Assembly (NCBI GenBank): GCA_964030785.1
Contig: OZ034975.1
Span: forward strand, 3,242,855 to 3,306,854
DNA: 64,000 bases
Origin: Siderastrea siderea
Taxonomy: Eukaryota > Cnidaria > Anthozoa > Scleractinia > Rhizangiidae
Direction of reading: 5' to 3'
Positions 44,401 to 53,079 of the stretch are shown piece by piece. A program made the translations under genes and the position numbers. Under the pieces are notes generated by a model, which was given only the letters and a program-made list of their open reading frames with translations, made no database searches and was not told the origin of the DNA. Numbering within the stretch: position 1 is the stretch's first letter; each line of letters starts with the position of its first letter.

Positions 44401-45460
44401 TTTGCACCGCTTCCAAAAGCGTCAAGATTTACCAACCAGAGGAGCTGTGGCTGTTGAACAGTTCAGCATCAATGGAAGTCTGTTTCTCGCCTTCGCCAAC
44501 CAATATGGTGATACTGAGGGCTACAACACACACTCCTTTATCTACAAACTGAACGATTCAACTGTAAAGTTCTTCCTCTACCAGACCATAGACACTACCG
44601 GAGCATTTGACATCGAATATTTTAGGATCTGTGATAAACATTACCTGGCTGTTGCTAATCGCCGAAATAGAGTTACACACCAACTGAAATCTGTTATTTA
44701 CCAGTGGGATGGACACGAGTTTGTCACTTTACAAACTTTTCCAACAAATTCAGCAGCAGACTTTAATTTTTTTGAAATGCCACCGGAAAGTTTTCTCGCC
44801 GTTACAAACGCATATGCACAGTCGGCAGTCATCTACAAATGGAAGGACAACCAGTTTGAAAGGTTTCAGGAGATAGGAACAGAGGGATGCTGTGTTGCAA
44901 GCACGGCGTTTGTAATAAAAAATGAAACTTTCATTGCTTTTGCCAATTATGAGAACTCCCAGCAGGGGAATGCTGCCCACTCCACTGTATTCAAGTGGTC
45001 AGGAATCAGCTTTGTCAAACTGCAGTCTCTTCAGACATATGGAGCACATGACGTGAAGTCCTTCAACATCAGTGGTGACATATTCCTCGCCTTTTCCAAC
45101 CACTACGATGGAAGTAACTATAACATCGACTCGTTCATTTACAAGTGGGATGGGAGCAAGTTCGTTCTGTTTCAGTCTATCCCCACTCGTGGAGCTTATG
45201 CATGGCATCCATTTGTGATGTGTGGTCAATCGTTCCTGGGTGTGGCTAATTTGAAGGATGAGAGTCAGGGACGCAACACAAAGTCTCTTATTTACCGATA
45301 CACTGGACAGCAGTTCATTCAGTACCAAGAGATATCAACTCAGGGAGCGGATGATATGACGACATTTGAGCACAAAGGACACACTTACCTGACAATTTCA
45401 AATGGCAGGAACAATGATGAGGAATATAACATCAACAGTGCACTGTATAAATGGGTCTAA
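28522..45460 (+). CDS. EAR gene B: secreted PAN-EGF-EAR protein (exons joined)
   Basis: Proposed coding exons: 28522-28606, 32050-32303, 32501-32618, 32851-32973, 36757-36879, 36960-37082 and 44388-45460. They join in frame (1899 bp, 632 residues). The order is signal peptide, PAN/apple-like domain, one EGF, three calcium-binding EGFs and seven EAR/EPTP repeats ending YKWV. This is a secreted, multi-module surface or matrix protein; a specific role cannot be read from sequence. A fourth EGF exon (33054-33138) is cut by a Gypsy relic and must be skipped. An orphan EAR-gene 3' flank (39465-40030) and repeated intron copies lie before the last exon. The alternative is therefore two broken genes: a PAN-EGF gene that lost its EAR exon, and an EAR exon that lost its front. 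RNA evidence would decide between them. Confidence 0.6.
28620..30700. repeat. Tandem duplication inside intron 1 of gene B
   Basis: The segment 28620-29420 recurs at 29965-30700. Landmarks are 'cctatttgtgacaaactga', 'aaataacgaaaaat', 'aaaagtgatgttatgagctt', 'ttatcctttcattgtatgct', 'ttttctcgttgggtgc' and 'actgatcgagatgttt'. Offsets are about 1.3 kb, with indels. A G-tract of about 14 bases sits between the copies near 29778. Confidence 0.85.
30765..31570. repeat. Segmental duplicate of 24090-24500, with a short third copy
   Basis: Matches the segment upstream of gene B (see 24090). The beginning recurs again at about 31415-31570 ('cttggaacgacaaaat', 'gacgcaaagggcga', 'gagaccaaacaatttg'). It lies in gene B intron 1. 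Confidence 0.7.
31571..32049 (+). other. Intron 1 remainder of gene B
   Basis: No gene or repeat is recognised. The stretch ends at the acceptor 'ttgttcttag' before the PAN exon. Confidence 0.5.
32050..32303 (+). CDS. Gene B exon: PAN/apple-like domain
   Basis: Enters in phase 1 and leaves in phase 0 (GAG/gtataa). It encodes about 85 residues with [17 protein letters not shown], a Cys trio ([13 protein letters not shown]), SVNIG, CELSN and the closing GWIYRGTE. The Cys spacing and the MESDCVSVN centre are those of PAN domains, which bind proteins or sugars. In many cnidarian secreted proteins this domain sits directly before an EGF domain, as here. Confidence 0.8.
32338..32425. repeat. (GAT)n(GAC)n microsatellite
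   Basis: About 29 trinucleotides in the intron between the PAN and EGF exons. The His/Arg-rich minus-strand frame across it is an artefact. Confidence 0.95.
32501..32618 (+). CDS. Gene B exon: EGF-like domain 1
   Basis: Phase 0 in, phase 1 out. Reads [15 protein letters not shown], then [17 protein letters not shown], giving six cysteines in EGF spacing and the typical GYEGxxC end. It lacks the calcium-binding Asp/Asn-Glu start. Together with the PAN exon it forms a phase 1-1 cassette. Confidence 0.85.
32670..32700 (+). pseudogene. Decayed EGF exon stub
   Basis: The 31 bases GGTTTCAGTGGAGATGGGAA... match the last part of the calcium-binding EGF exons and are followed by the same donor and intron start (gtataatttatgttctact). 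The first three-quarters of the exon is gone and the frame carries TAA. It shows that the EGF array once had at least one more unit here. Confidence 0.7.
32851..32973 (+). CDS. Gene B exon: calcium-binding EGF domain 2
   Basis: A 123-bp, phase 1-1 exon. Reads [27 protein letters not shown] and [15 protein letters not shown]: six cysteines, the D-I-N-E-C calcium-binding start and the Asp/Asn hydroxylation motif CxNxxxxFxC. With its 80-bp intron it forms a 203-bp repeat unit shared with later exons. Confidence 0.85.
33054..33138 (+). pseudogene. Gene B EGF exon 3, truncated by Gypsy insertion
   Basis: Starts like its siblings (DIDECQNG, then [21 protein letters not shown]) but is cut after the fifth conserved cysteine, where a retroelement LTR begins at 33139. 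The donor site is lost. It also has a Ser-to-Cys change (NGCHNC for NGSHDC). Because neighbouring exons are phase 1-1, skipping it keeps the frame. Confidence 0.85.
33139..33287 (-). repeat. LTR of the Gypsy relic
   Basis: Bounded by TG...CA on the minus strand (TGTGTAAG at 33287 to TTTACA at 33139). The purine-rich AAAGCCGGGGAG lies immediately before it. There is no second LTR in the window, so the length rests on those boundaries only. Confidence 0.55.
34566..35399 (-). mobile_element. LINE reverse-transcriptase 3' fragment inside the Gypsy relic
   Basis: Minus frame 35391-34708 (227 residues) reads [62 protein letters not shown] and VVDWNSL. This is the standard reverse-transcriptase C-terminal region of invertebrate LINEs. 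The catalytic motifs are upstream and missing. It splits the Gypsy relic between its protease and pol linker, so it is younger. An A/T-rich tail (34566-34700) forms its 3' end. Confidence 0.8.
35400..36130 (-). pseudogene. Gypsy retropepsin fragment
   Basis: In reading order: [18 protein letters not shown] (the catalytic D-T-G-A), [33 protein letters not shown] (the second conserved aspartic-protease block), then [17 protein letters not shown] and [12 protein letters not shown]. There are several stops. In an intact element this enzyme would process the polyprotein. Confidence 0.75.
36190..36360 (-). pseudogene. MYND-like zinc-finger segment of the Gypsy relic
   Basis: On the minus strand: EGCHVRVNC, then [19 protein letters not shown], then MKYKQLC. 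The YCSxxCQxxHWxxxKxxC pattern is that of the C-terminal half of MYND fingers, and the first Cys pair is plausible. It is in line with the protease frame downstream, so it appears to be part of the element. This finger is usually a host protein-binding module. Confidence 0.55.
36545..36700 (+). repeat. Inverted copy of the Gypsy protease segment
   Basis: The reverse complement of about 35810-35950, encoding the same [20 protein letters not shown] block and [16 protein letters not shown] on the plus strand. It is nearly identical to its partner, so the inversion-duplication is recent. It sits directly before the gene B intron that leads to EGF exon 4. Confidence 0.85.
36757..36879 (+). CDS. 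Gene B exon: calcium-binding EGF domain 4
   Basis: A 123-bp, phase 1-1 exon. [42 protein letters not shown]. Six cysteines plus calcium-binding and hydroxylation motifs. The following 80-bp intron is a close copy of 32974-33053. Confidence 0.85.
36960..37082 (+). CDS. Gene B exon: calcium-binding EGF domain 5
   Basis: A 123-bp, phase 1-1 exon. [42 protein letters not shown]. Its last third differs from the other units (NPGYTGDG), which is expected for the end of a tandem array that escapes conversion. The next exon in frame is the EAR exon 7.3 kb downstream. Confidence 0.85.
37083..38704 (+). other. Long intron of gene B, first part
   Basis: No exon, RNA gene or transposon is recognised. 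One ATTT microsatellite lies near 37760. Short minus-strand frames at 38118-38458 have no recognisable content. Confidence 0.45.
38705..39275. repeat. Pre-EAR intron segment, copy 1
   Basis: Near-identical to 43165-43660 directly upstream of the EAR exon of gene B ('aatctagtcgttgatcat', 'aacagtgttatgcttgtggg', 'cagtgtttgaatatccgaat', 'gttctttgcaaaccttacac'). A third copy is at 40240-40803. The presence of this segment before the orphan 3' flank marks the place where an EAR exon should have been. Confidence 0.8.
39465..40030 (+). other. Orphan EAR-gene 3' flank
   Basis: Matches the 3' flanks of genes B (45815-46365) and C (about 61970-62423): 'gacaaaatagtagtgacaaac', 'gttatcgcgaccgtaattgg', 'cactcggtccatactgcag', 'acacctagaggcatctaaatg', 'agctctctttcgcagtacgg'. 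No EAR exon precedes it. About 190 bp of unrelated DNA (39276-39464) lies between the pre-EAR intron copy and this flank, so the exon was deleted. Confidence 0.75.
40240..40803. repeat. Pre-EAR intron segment, copy 2
   Basis: Matches 43440-43915 ('ctaaagtaacaaaaataaaa', 'ccctaaaaggt', 'gtaaaagcgtaatccagac', 'aacacttatcggac', 'caaaaaacactaga'). It lacks part of the segment present in copies 1 and 3. A LINE begins immediately after it. Confidence 0.8.
41180..41698 (-). pseudogene. LINE reverse-transcriptase fragment
   Basis: 172-residue frame covering fingers and palm: [53 protein letters not shown] (the usual second motif-A Asp is His), [14 protein letters not shown] and [15 protein letters not shown]. 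After this the frame slips, and the YVDD catalytic box appears in the next frame. Confidence 0.85.
41802..42038. mobile_element. TTAA-flanked MITE, copy 1
   Basis: A 237-bp element with TTAA at both ends and imperfect inverted termini (AGGAACTGTGTCACGG against ATGAGCTACGTCACGG). Removing it and one TTAA restores the LINE frame across the site (TNLK then EAVLKP). This shows that TTAA is the target duplication, the piggyBac-type signature. An internal stem CTTGAAAAA/TTTTTCAAG lies near the end. Confidence 0.85.
42205..43143 (-). pseudogene. LINE endonuclease fragment
   Basis: 312-residue frame with the second half of an apurinic-type endonuclease ([22 protein letters not shown]) and the linker typical of CR1/L2 elements, including [20 protein letters not shown]. 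The first catalytic motifs are missing. It ends at a single stop, after which the same frame continues ([12 protein letters not shown]). Confidence 0.85.
43165..43925. repeat. Pre-EAR intron segment, copy 3
   Basis: The copy nearest to the intact EAR exon of gene B; see 38705 and 40240 for shared landmarks. It starts right after the LINE 5' end. A more diverged relative precedes the EAR exon of gene C (about 59760-59960). Confidence 0.8.
44388..45460 (+). CDS. Gene B exon: seven EAR/EPTP repeats
   Basis: Enters in phase 1 after 'ttctatcgaag' and runs to a TAA at 45460; 357 codons with [15 protein letters not shown] at the start and INSALYKWV at the end. Seven repeats each carry an [FL]xxxQ start, a G-A turn, FLAxAN and [SV][LF]IYKW. 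This fits a complete seven-bladed EPTP propeller as in LGI and TSPEAR proteins. It is highly similar to gene A exon 2 throughout and intact. If it is not joined to the upstream PAN-EGF exons, it has no visible signal exon of its own. Confidence 0.9.
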
Positions 45461-46440
45461 AATTGACTTGCGCTAAATCAAAACTAGCAAATTAACTTTG
45501 CCAACGTAATTACAAGAAGCATAGTGACAAAACTAAAAGCTCGAATGTTTCATTTGCTAGATGTGGAAACAGAACTGACGACAACAACACTTTTCGAGGA
45601 CTGGTTGTCTAAAATACACAACGAACGTTTTTAACAAGTAGAAGCTCACATTATGAATGACAGTGAAACACTTCCTCTTTGGACAGCGTACGTGTGGTAT
45701 GAACAGCGCCTTTTATTATGTCTTAAATTGTGTTAGAAGGTAAAGTTAATTAGCTAACGCTATCTCAAGCGATTTTGTCATGCCAAGGCACGCTGTTGTA
45801 GATTATTTAAATTTTAAAGTTCTTGGACAAAATAGTAGTGACAAACGTATCCGAATTATACAAGGGTTAAATTTTAGCAGTATAGTTTATAGTTTGTATA
45901 ACAAGTCAATCCATATTATCAGTGTAGACATCGCAGTTATCGCGACTGTAATTGGTTGGGAACATGTTAGGTACTCGGTCCACACTGCAGTAAGGAGCTT
46001 AACTATCAGTTGGCAGTTTTCATGGAGTGAAAATCAGATCACACGAACGGTTTTTGAATGAAAACACCTTCTTGCATTTGATCCATTTTTAGCAGTTTGT
46101 TTTGTAAACAGCAACGTGAAGTAACTGAAATATCGGTTTTGTTTACAAACGTATTTCTTAGTCTTTTTTGTTAGTTAGTTTGTTTCAATGTTCAATTTTA
46201 CTAACGCTTTTTCCCACCCTAGAGGTATCTTAATGGGTGAGAGGTTCCCCGGAGAATAGCAAGAATCTTACAAAAATTGAAATTCATTTTCTCACAGTTT
46301 GTAGTCATATTGAAAGCTTAAGCTCTCTTTCGCAAAACGGTCTCGGTGCTTGGTCAAGATTTATCTTACTTATAGGGATTCGTTAAAGTTTGGACCAAGG
46401 TAAATTTTTGGTAGCTTTTTTATATAAGGTCTTTAATAAA
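45461..46440 (+). other. 3' flank of gene B
   Basis: No gene. It is homologous over about 900 bp to the gene C 3' flank (61607-62423) and in part to the orphan flank at 39465. AATAAA at about 46434 is the first clear polyadenylation signal after the stop, so the 3'UTR could be nearly 1 kb. A minus-strand frame opposite the EAR exon is a shadow. Confidence 0.6.
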
Positions 46441-47255
46441 GTACAAGGGATCAGGCATCAAATGGCTGCGAGGAGATCAGAGGCGTGGGATTAGGGAACA
46501 GAGGGGCAGGATCAGGGATCAGAGGGGTGGAATCAGGAATCAGAGGGGTGGGATCAGGGATCAGGGATCAGACGGGTGCGATTAGAGATCAGACGGGTGG
46601 GATCGGGCATCAGGGATTTGAGGGATGGGATCAGTGATCAGAGGATCAGGGATCAAGAATCAGAGGGGTGGGATCAAGGAACAGAGGGGTGGGATCAGAG
46701 ATCAGAGGGGTGGGATCAGGGATCAGAAGGGTGTGATCAGGGATTAGTGGGGTGGGATCAGGGATCAGAGGGGCACGATCAGGGAACAGAGGGGTGAGAT
46801 CAGAGATCAGAGGGGTGGGATCAAGAATCAGAGGGGTGGGATCAAGGAACAGAGGGGTGGGATCAGAGATCAGAGGGGTGGGATCAGGGATCAGAAGGGT
46901 GTGATCAGGGATTAGTGGGGTGGGATCAGGGATCAGAGGGGCAGGATCAGGGAACAGAGGGGTGAGATCAGAGATCAGAGGGGTGGGATCAAGAATCAGA
47001 CGGGTGGGATTAGGGATCAGAGGGGTGGGGTCAAGGATCAGAGGAGTGAGATCAGAGATCAGAGGGGTGGGATCAAGAATCAGACGGGTGGGATTAGGGA
47101 TCAGAGGAGTGGTATCAAGAATCTGAGGAGTGGGGTCAAGAATCAGAGGAGTGGGATTAGGGACTAGAGGGATGGGATCATGCAGGTATCAATGGAGTGC
47201 GGTCATGGATTAAAGGGCTGGGATCAAGGATCACGGATCAGAGGGGTGGGACCTT
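46440..47255. repeat. G-rich 21-bp minisatellite
   Basis: About 38 units based on 'gtgggatcagagatcagaggg' variants. A higher-order repeat of about 168 bp is visible: 46630-46800 is repeated almost exactly at 46800-46970. Open frames through it give a seven-residue repeat (W-D-Q-G-S-E-G) and are artefacts. Frequent GGG and GGGG runs on this strand could form G-quadruplexes. Confidence 0.9.
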
Positions 47256-47744
47256 GACGCTCTTTAGGGATCAGTCGAATCGGAATTTTCAAGGGGGGAA
47301 ATAGGGTCACTGATAAGACATACCTCATTACAGTGGGAAAATTAAAACAAAAACTCCCAGATTATACACTCGGTCAAAATATTGTGATCAGTGTATATCA
47401 TAAACACGAGTTTTACGAGAACAACAAAAACTTTGTCAATAAGGGGTTAGTGGAGGGGGACTGGGCAGCGTGAGAGTCAGGGATAAAACCGGGGCGGAAA
47501 TTGGGGAAATATGGGACAGAAGCCGGGATAACATTGCATTTGTGAGGGCAAGAAGCGTGAAAAACATCGCAATATTGCGTGCATGGTATTTGCATACAGG
47601 AAAAGAACAAACAGGCGTTATTCGCCCAGACGGAAAAATAGGAACTGCACTGAAGGATCCAGGGAATGGGAAGCTTATGCACCCCCTGCCCTCCCCCAAG
47701 TTTAGTTTTTTTCACTGCTACAATTTTATTGATGATGATTCTTA
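47256..47744. other. Intergenic, unrecognised open frame
   Basis: A 91-codon frame (47470-47745) includes AEIGEIWDRSRDNIAFV and TGVIRPDGKIGTALKD. I do not recognise it. It lacks splice or promoter support and is probably chance or a decayed transposon. Confidence 0.3.
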
Positions 47745-48240
47745 ACTAGCAGTAATCACGGATTAGGTTCAAAAGTAGTCACAGATATGAGTAGTTTGAG
47801 AACTCTCAACTGTTTTTCACGGTAGTTACATTTTTTCATAGCTGCATATAAAATGCTAGTTAGCAATTATTGTCACAGATCAAGGTACAGAAGTGCTATT
47901 AGCAGGTGCAGGAATCTTATAAGTAGTACATATCTATAAATACTTCTGTCAGACTTTGATAAGTCGCATTTATGAGCTGTTTAAAACTTGCTATAGCTTT
48001 TAGTCTGTAAGGAGATACATTTTTTCGTAGCTACATGTAGAATGCTAGTTGATTAACCAATCGAATATCAAGGATTAAAATCGTTATTAGTTGGTGCAGA
48101 AGCCTGCGCACTAGTTCACACTGTTGTTGCACTTTGATGAGTCGTAAAAATAAGCTATATGAGAACTGTAACATTTTCTATAAAAAGTGAAAGAATTTCT
48201 AGCTACACGTATAATACTGCTTAACAATGCTAGATTGACT
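47745..48240. repeat. Degenerate tandem repeat, approx. 190 bp, three units
   Basis: Units share 'ttacattttttcatagctgc', 'atataaaatgctagttagc', a 'gtgcaggaa' or 'gtgcagaag' stretch and 'gactttgataagtcg'. They are diverged by substitutions and indels. No coding content. Confidence 0.65.
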
Positions 48241-49620
48241 GAAATAAAGTTGTTTAACTCATCAACTGGCTACTTTATTTTCATGGACCGTAAAAGAACA
48301 GCAGAGAGCAATTTAACAAGCACCTTTCTAGGTACAAGGTCCATGTTGCAAACACTTTTGACAGCACATTTGGACAACATTTTTCTTCAATAAAAAAATA
48401 CTCTTGCGTTTATTCCGAGTAAGATGGGGGTAGAAAAAGAAAAGTCGAAATTTACAAATAATAACTTGCAGGTCGATCGGGGGCCTTTATAAAGGCGATT
48501 AATTCTCCCAGACCCTCTTAAAAGGTGACAAATTGGTAGATTGGACAGTTGAACAAAAATTTGGTTTCACGTTCTTCTGGTTGCCACGTGTTCTTTTTAT
48601 TTACAGGTACACGGAGAAAAGTGATCCAAACATTCGTTCAGAACGACAGTGTTCTAAGGGAAGGGGAACGATCTACACCCACGACACCCATTTTTTCAAG
48701 AAATAGCTTATTTCTGGGGGTTAAGTTCCCAGAGCAACGGATCTTCACCTTCCTGCCGAGTGTTGAGAAACTGGGTCCAATTTATCACGGGTCCCGCAGT
48801 TTCATTTGTAGGCTGATTTTTCAGGTTGTGATTTATTCAGGTTTTCCTCTTTGACTCCCTCCGTACGTCCTTTCCTTTGCTGTCTGTGAAAACCTACGGG
48901 TGTTGGAGGCGCAGTTGATCCTTCTTGAGCAGTGCGTGGATATATATGCTGTCGTCTTATACCGTTGGCCAAAAACTCGCGGTTAGGAGAACCAATGATG
49001 TTGTTCACATTATGGAGTGTGCCGTGACACAAGTGACGCCATAATTCCGCCATAATTTTGCAATACAAAGTTCAGAGAAATAGGAAATCCTTCACTTTAA
49101 GCCTAAAACTTTGAGCCATTAAAACTTTTTACGTTGGGTATCCGTACAAAAGTAAGAATTGCCTGCCATAATTCGGTTCAGAGAGGGAAGAAGAGCGCGT
49201 GTCGAGTGTCCTCTCGCGGCAGTCAACTTTCGCGTGTACTCGCGTGTTTCACTGCTCACTTGACGCTCAATCTTAGCCAAGGTCGCAATTGGTGCATCAA
49301 GAAATCGGACGAGCAAATAAAGCAAGGAGATTTAGTCACTTCACAATTTTAAAAGAAGACGTTTTAAAGGTAGGATTACTCAGACAATTCTTTTGGTGAA
49401 AATTACAACCCATGACCTCTTCCAAATATTAAGGTATTATTTCTCAGTTTATTCTATTAAAAAAGAAAACGTTTACATAAAACATCATTAAATGCCGCCA
49501 ATTTTAAAATAACGAGCAAAATCTCGCTGAAGAAGAATTGTTGTATTTAATGTTCGCCTTTTCAGTTCAGTGTACAGTCAAATCTTATGTCACGTAATTG
49601 CTTCCAACTTTCTTAAGTCT
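48241..49620. other. Intergenic, no gene seen
   Basis: Several open frames of 60-100 codons exist on both strands (48187-49352). None is recognisable and none keeps a codon pattern into neighbouring splice sites. Confidence 0.4.
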
Positions 49621-49624
49621 GTGT

Positions 49625-49735
49625 ATCCTTAAGTGTGACCATTCAAATGAAAGGCACTGAGCAATACTTTCCTGTGGTCCTGTTTATTATGCTGTGCAAG
49701 GTGGTTCAAACGTTTGAGTCTGTCTCTTGTCCTTT
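49625..49735. repeat. Dispersed unit of the 105-bp repeat family
   Basis: 'aagtgtgaccattcaaatga', 'ctgtttattatgctgtgcaa' and 'ggtggttcaaacgtttgag' match the tandem array at 14800-15725. Confidence 0.85.
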
Positions 49736-49744
49736 GACTCATTA

Positions 49745-50130
49745 AAAGCTGCAGACATACCTCACACCAGCTGGTGTTTTCAGAGAAAGACTGAGTCATC
49801 AAGATAATTACTTATTACCGTATTTTCCCCATGAAACGCCGGGCCCCGAATAAACCCGGGTATAAAAGAGGGAATTGTAAATAAGACGTTTATTTGTTGT
49901 ATAATAAACTTAAGATACACGGCTGCCAAGAAAAACGAATAATAACCCTTTCTTAAAAAATGGCGGGCTCAAATAAACTGCTGATTTAAAGAAACGCCGG
50001 GTCCACCGTGCCAAGTTTGAAATAAACGCCAGGGACGTTTAACTGAGAAAATACGGTATATGTCAACTGAATGCTTAATGAAACACGTACGGTGCCACTC
50101 AGTAAAATTGATGATTTATAATGTCAATTG
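49745..50130 (+). other. Relic upstream-flank copy 5, split by a MITE
   Basis: 'gctgcagacatacctcacac' before the MITE and 'tgtcaactgaatgcttaatg' plus 'aaacacgtacggt' after it match the window-start copy and the gene C flank (56975-57120). No EAR gene follows within several kb, so this is another stub of the duplicated unit. Confidence 0.65.
49818..50056. mobile_element. MITE with CCGTATTTTC ends and TA target
   Basis: A 239-bp element. CCGTATTTTC (49818-49827) and its exact complement (50047-50056) are flanked by TA on both sides. The gene C upstream copy shows the empty site ('ttgtatgtcaactg', about 57044). The interior has 'gaaacgccggg' and 'aaataaacgcc' repeats. The TA target suggests a Tc1/mariner-type mobiliser. 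Confidence 0.8.
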
Positions 50131-51135
50131 AACTGAGTGGAGTGCAATTTGGTCTGAAATAATACGCGTGATTTCAAAATCGAACTTAGCTAACAATTTT
50201 CATTAAATCTTAAGGTCGTCTCAGCTTTCTTCCGATTTTTCCAGCAAATTCCCGGAATGTTAATTTTGAAAAATTTAAGAAGTCTCATTTTTATGGTTTC
50301 TTTCAGTTGATTGCCCTGAAAACAAAATAAGCCCGCCCCGCTGAGAATTTTACTGATTAATAGTAACTACAATGAGTGTTGTAAGCTACTATGTAGTTTC
50401 AATTCTAGAACTGATGTAAAATGTACTGCTTGTTTTACTAACGAATTAAAATGGCCGAAACACGGTGTAGTTAATTCGCCGTTTATTTTGTTTACCCTTA
50501 ATGTAATATAAAGCCATATACATAGAAGGAAACTAGAATAGTAGTTTTACACGTGTCCCAGGTCTCGAGTTGTAGTGTTTTAATAGACTTGAGAAATAGC
50601 GTTTTAAATTTTGCAGTTTTCACAACAGTAATCTATTTGCAACGCTCTCCCCCACGCTTAAAGGATGAGATATGGATCCAGCCGTCGCAACAGCCTAACG
50701 AAAACAATCAACGCCCGGCCTAAACCCTAAACCCCAACACACCCAACACACCCAACACTCAAAAAGCCCAAAGCTAAACACCCAAAAATAAAAAGACCTA
50801 AGATTTCTACTAAAAGACACAACACTCATAACTGAAATCTCAGTACACAAACACCCAAAGTGAAGGCCCGTAAAACAGGCTGGATACCAGGAAAGAGTTG
50901 AAAAGCCTAGGGCCCGTTTAGTTATCAAAGCACATAAATATTCGGCTAATGCTTGCGGCTTCCGCCAATGCGGCCATTAAAATACTAAAACTACAAAAAC
51001 GAATATAGACGAAGACATATGCCGCATACGGCAACCGAAAAGCAAACAACAAAAACTAAAACTAAAACTTTTCTATGATATCTCCTCTTATTTACCACTT
51101 TTAACTTATATTCCAACCACACGACATTGCATCTA
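50131..51135. other. Intergenic, no gene seen
   Basis: C- and A-rich stretch at about 50720-50860 with 'ctaaaccctaaacccc' and 'cacccaacacac'. No gene or named repeat is supported. Confidence 0.4.
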
Positions 51136-51924
51136 CAGTGGAATCCCGATTCTTCAAATACTCGATTATTCAAAACTCCCGATTCTTCGAACCAAAAGTC
51201 GTTTCCCTTGGATTTACCTCAGTCAAACACTGTAATTTTACCCCCGATTTTTCGAATGCTCGATTTTTCGAAACTCCCGATATTTCGAACTAATTCTTTC
51301 TTCCTTTCAAACATTTACATTCGATTTCTCGAACCTTGAAAATTCAGTAACCAACAAAAACGGGTTTTAGCCACATGTACACATGAATGCAATTAACAAG
51401 TTCCGGAGAAGGTGTTTTCATGCATTTTTTATTACAAAGCAAGTGACAAACCTGTCATTGAAGTCATAGCAATCGAGGTTCTTGAATTACTGTACGTGAT
51501 CAAAGTTCCTTCGCTTAGTTGCATTTTTCAAGCTCTTGCTGTAGCACATTAATAAATTTTGCTGTTCCTTTAAACCGTGGAGTACAGGGTACTTTTTTCT
51601 GATACAGTAAGGGGAAGGAAATGCAGTCAAGAGTCCGCGCAAAATTACAAACACATGAAACAGTACAGTACTGGTTTTTGTTCTGCCGAAATTGGCTTAA
51701 ATCCTTAAATTTTCGTTTTGTTTTAAATGCACGTTTTGTTGGCAAATAAAGAGGGTTCACACATTAACAAGAGTGATATACCGTTGTTGTCTGCCTTCTT
51801 GGATCTTACAAAACAATACCACGGTAAAACACGTGATTTGATGCCACCTTCGATTTTTCGAACTCCCCATTTTTCGAACCAATTTCCACTTCCCTTCGAG
51901 GTTCGAAAAATCAGAATTCCGCTG
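51136..51924. mobile_element. pogo/Tigger-like DNA element
   Basis: A 789-bp element between TA dinucleotides. The left end CAGTGGAATCCCGATT and the complement of the right end (CAGCGGAATTCTGATT) are inverted, with several 'cgatttttcgaac' repeats inside both ends. CAGTGGAA-type ends with TA targets are characteristic of pogo/Tigger elements. No transposase frame is seen. Confidence 0.75.
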
Positions 51925-53079
51925 TATAAACATTATTAACATTACGTTACATCTCTTAAAATATCCAAATAGAAAAATAAATCTACTAATTATGTAATTT
52001 TACTTTATATATTTGTTACTTACAATAAAAACTGAAATTGAAAAGGCCTGCGATGTCTTAAAGACCACAGCTTTCAAAAGAGGAATTAATACCTAGTGGC
52101 ACTTAGCTTGTTTAAAGAATTTGTTTTAGATAAAATATTAGGTGTACAAATTCAAATAAAACTGACGCAGTACAGAACCGATAAAACTTACAGAAAGAAG
52201 CAGGGAAATTGAATTTACCATTAATAAAACCAAGATAAAAGGATGAGAGAAAATTAAGGCCAGACAAATCAGACTCTCAGGAAGGAGCACGCATGTTGAC
52301 AATTCCAAAACAAGCTATCCCAAGATGACAAGTGTTTCTGCCGATTTCTTACAGACGTTGCAAGAATCTCTCTCTTTCAAGCCTTTGTTGTAAAGAAAAT
52401 CATCGGTGATGCAATCCATCCAGGAAGAATTTGGATCGAAAGAGTGAGCTTTGAACTGTCTCACGTGTACACGGAAAGGACGGCTTTCCTCTTTAGAAAG
52501 ACACAGAGTTTCTTCACTTTTTGAAGCTCAAAAAGATCTTTTGTTGTGTGTTTTTGTTACGGTTTTTAGCGTTGACCGTGCACAAACAACAATAGGTTTT
52601 GAATTTTGTATGAGCAGCTAAACAATACGTGTTACTGTTAAGTTATTCAACCATAGTGTGTAAACCATTGTGTGTGAGAACCATAGTATGTGTGTGATTG
52701 TGCACGGTTGTGGTGCTTTGAACATGTAAATTGCAGCGCCTTTGTTGTGGCCTTTGAAACTTGCAAGGTTTCATCACAAATCCCTCAATTAACTTTGAAC
52801 AGACACATCGCTACAACATAAACCTCAGAGTCTCTCTTCCACAGAGGCTCCTAATAGACAACAGGGAAAGAAAAAAACAGCCTCTGCGTACTTTTTCTTA
52901 AGCGTGCCGTCAAGGCATAACTGTAGAAGACCTCTGCGGAGGAAAAAACTACAACAAACCAAAAAGTTGGTTTAATGATTCCAGATTTAGACAGAAACGT
53001 TTCATGATTCAAAACGTTTAGCCCGACATCCAGGTCTCCAACATTATTTTACCTGACAATAACCACAATAAACACGACC
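51925..53079. other. Intergenic, no gene seen
   Basis: AT-rich. 'cctctgcg' motifs occur in inverted arrangement near 52840-52935, which may be a small decayed element. No gene. Confidence 0.4.

Noticed and set aside
44750..45328. Minus-strand frames opposite the EAR exon
   Set aside because: They are shadows of the plus-strand coding exon, as are similar frames at 60907-61134.
46576..47126. Frames with a seven-residue W-D-Q-G-S-E repeat
   Set aside because: They come from the 21-bp minisatellite, whose length is a multiple of three.
47470..47745. 91-codon frame with no overlap to a repeat
   Set aside because: No recognisable family, no splice sites and no promoter; left as unassigned sequence.
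50725..50745. Telomere-like CCTAAACCCTAAACCCC
   Set aside because: Only about two units, and not the TTAGGG type expected for cnidarians; probably chance in a C/A-rich stretch.
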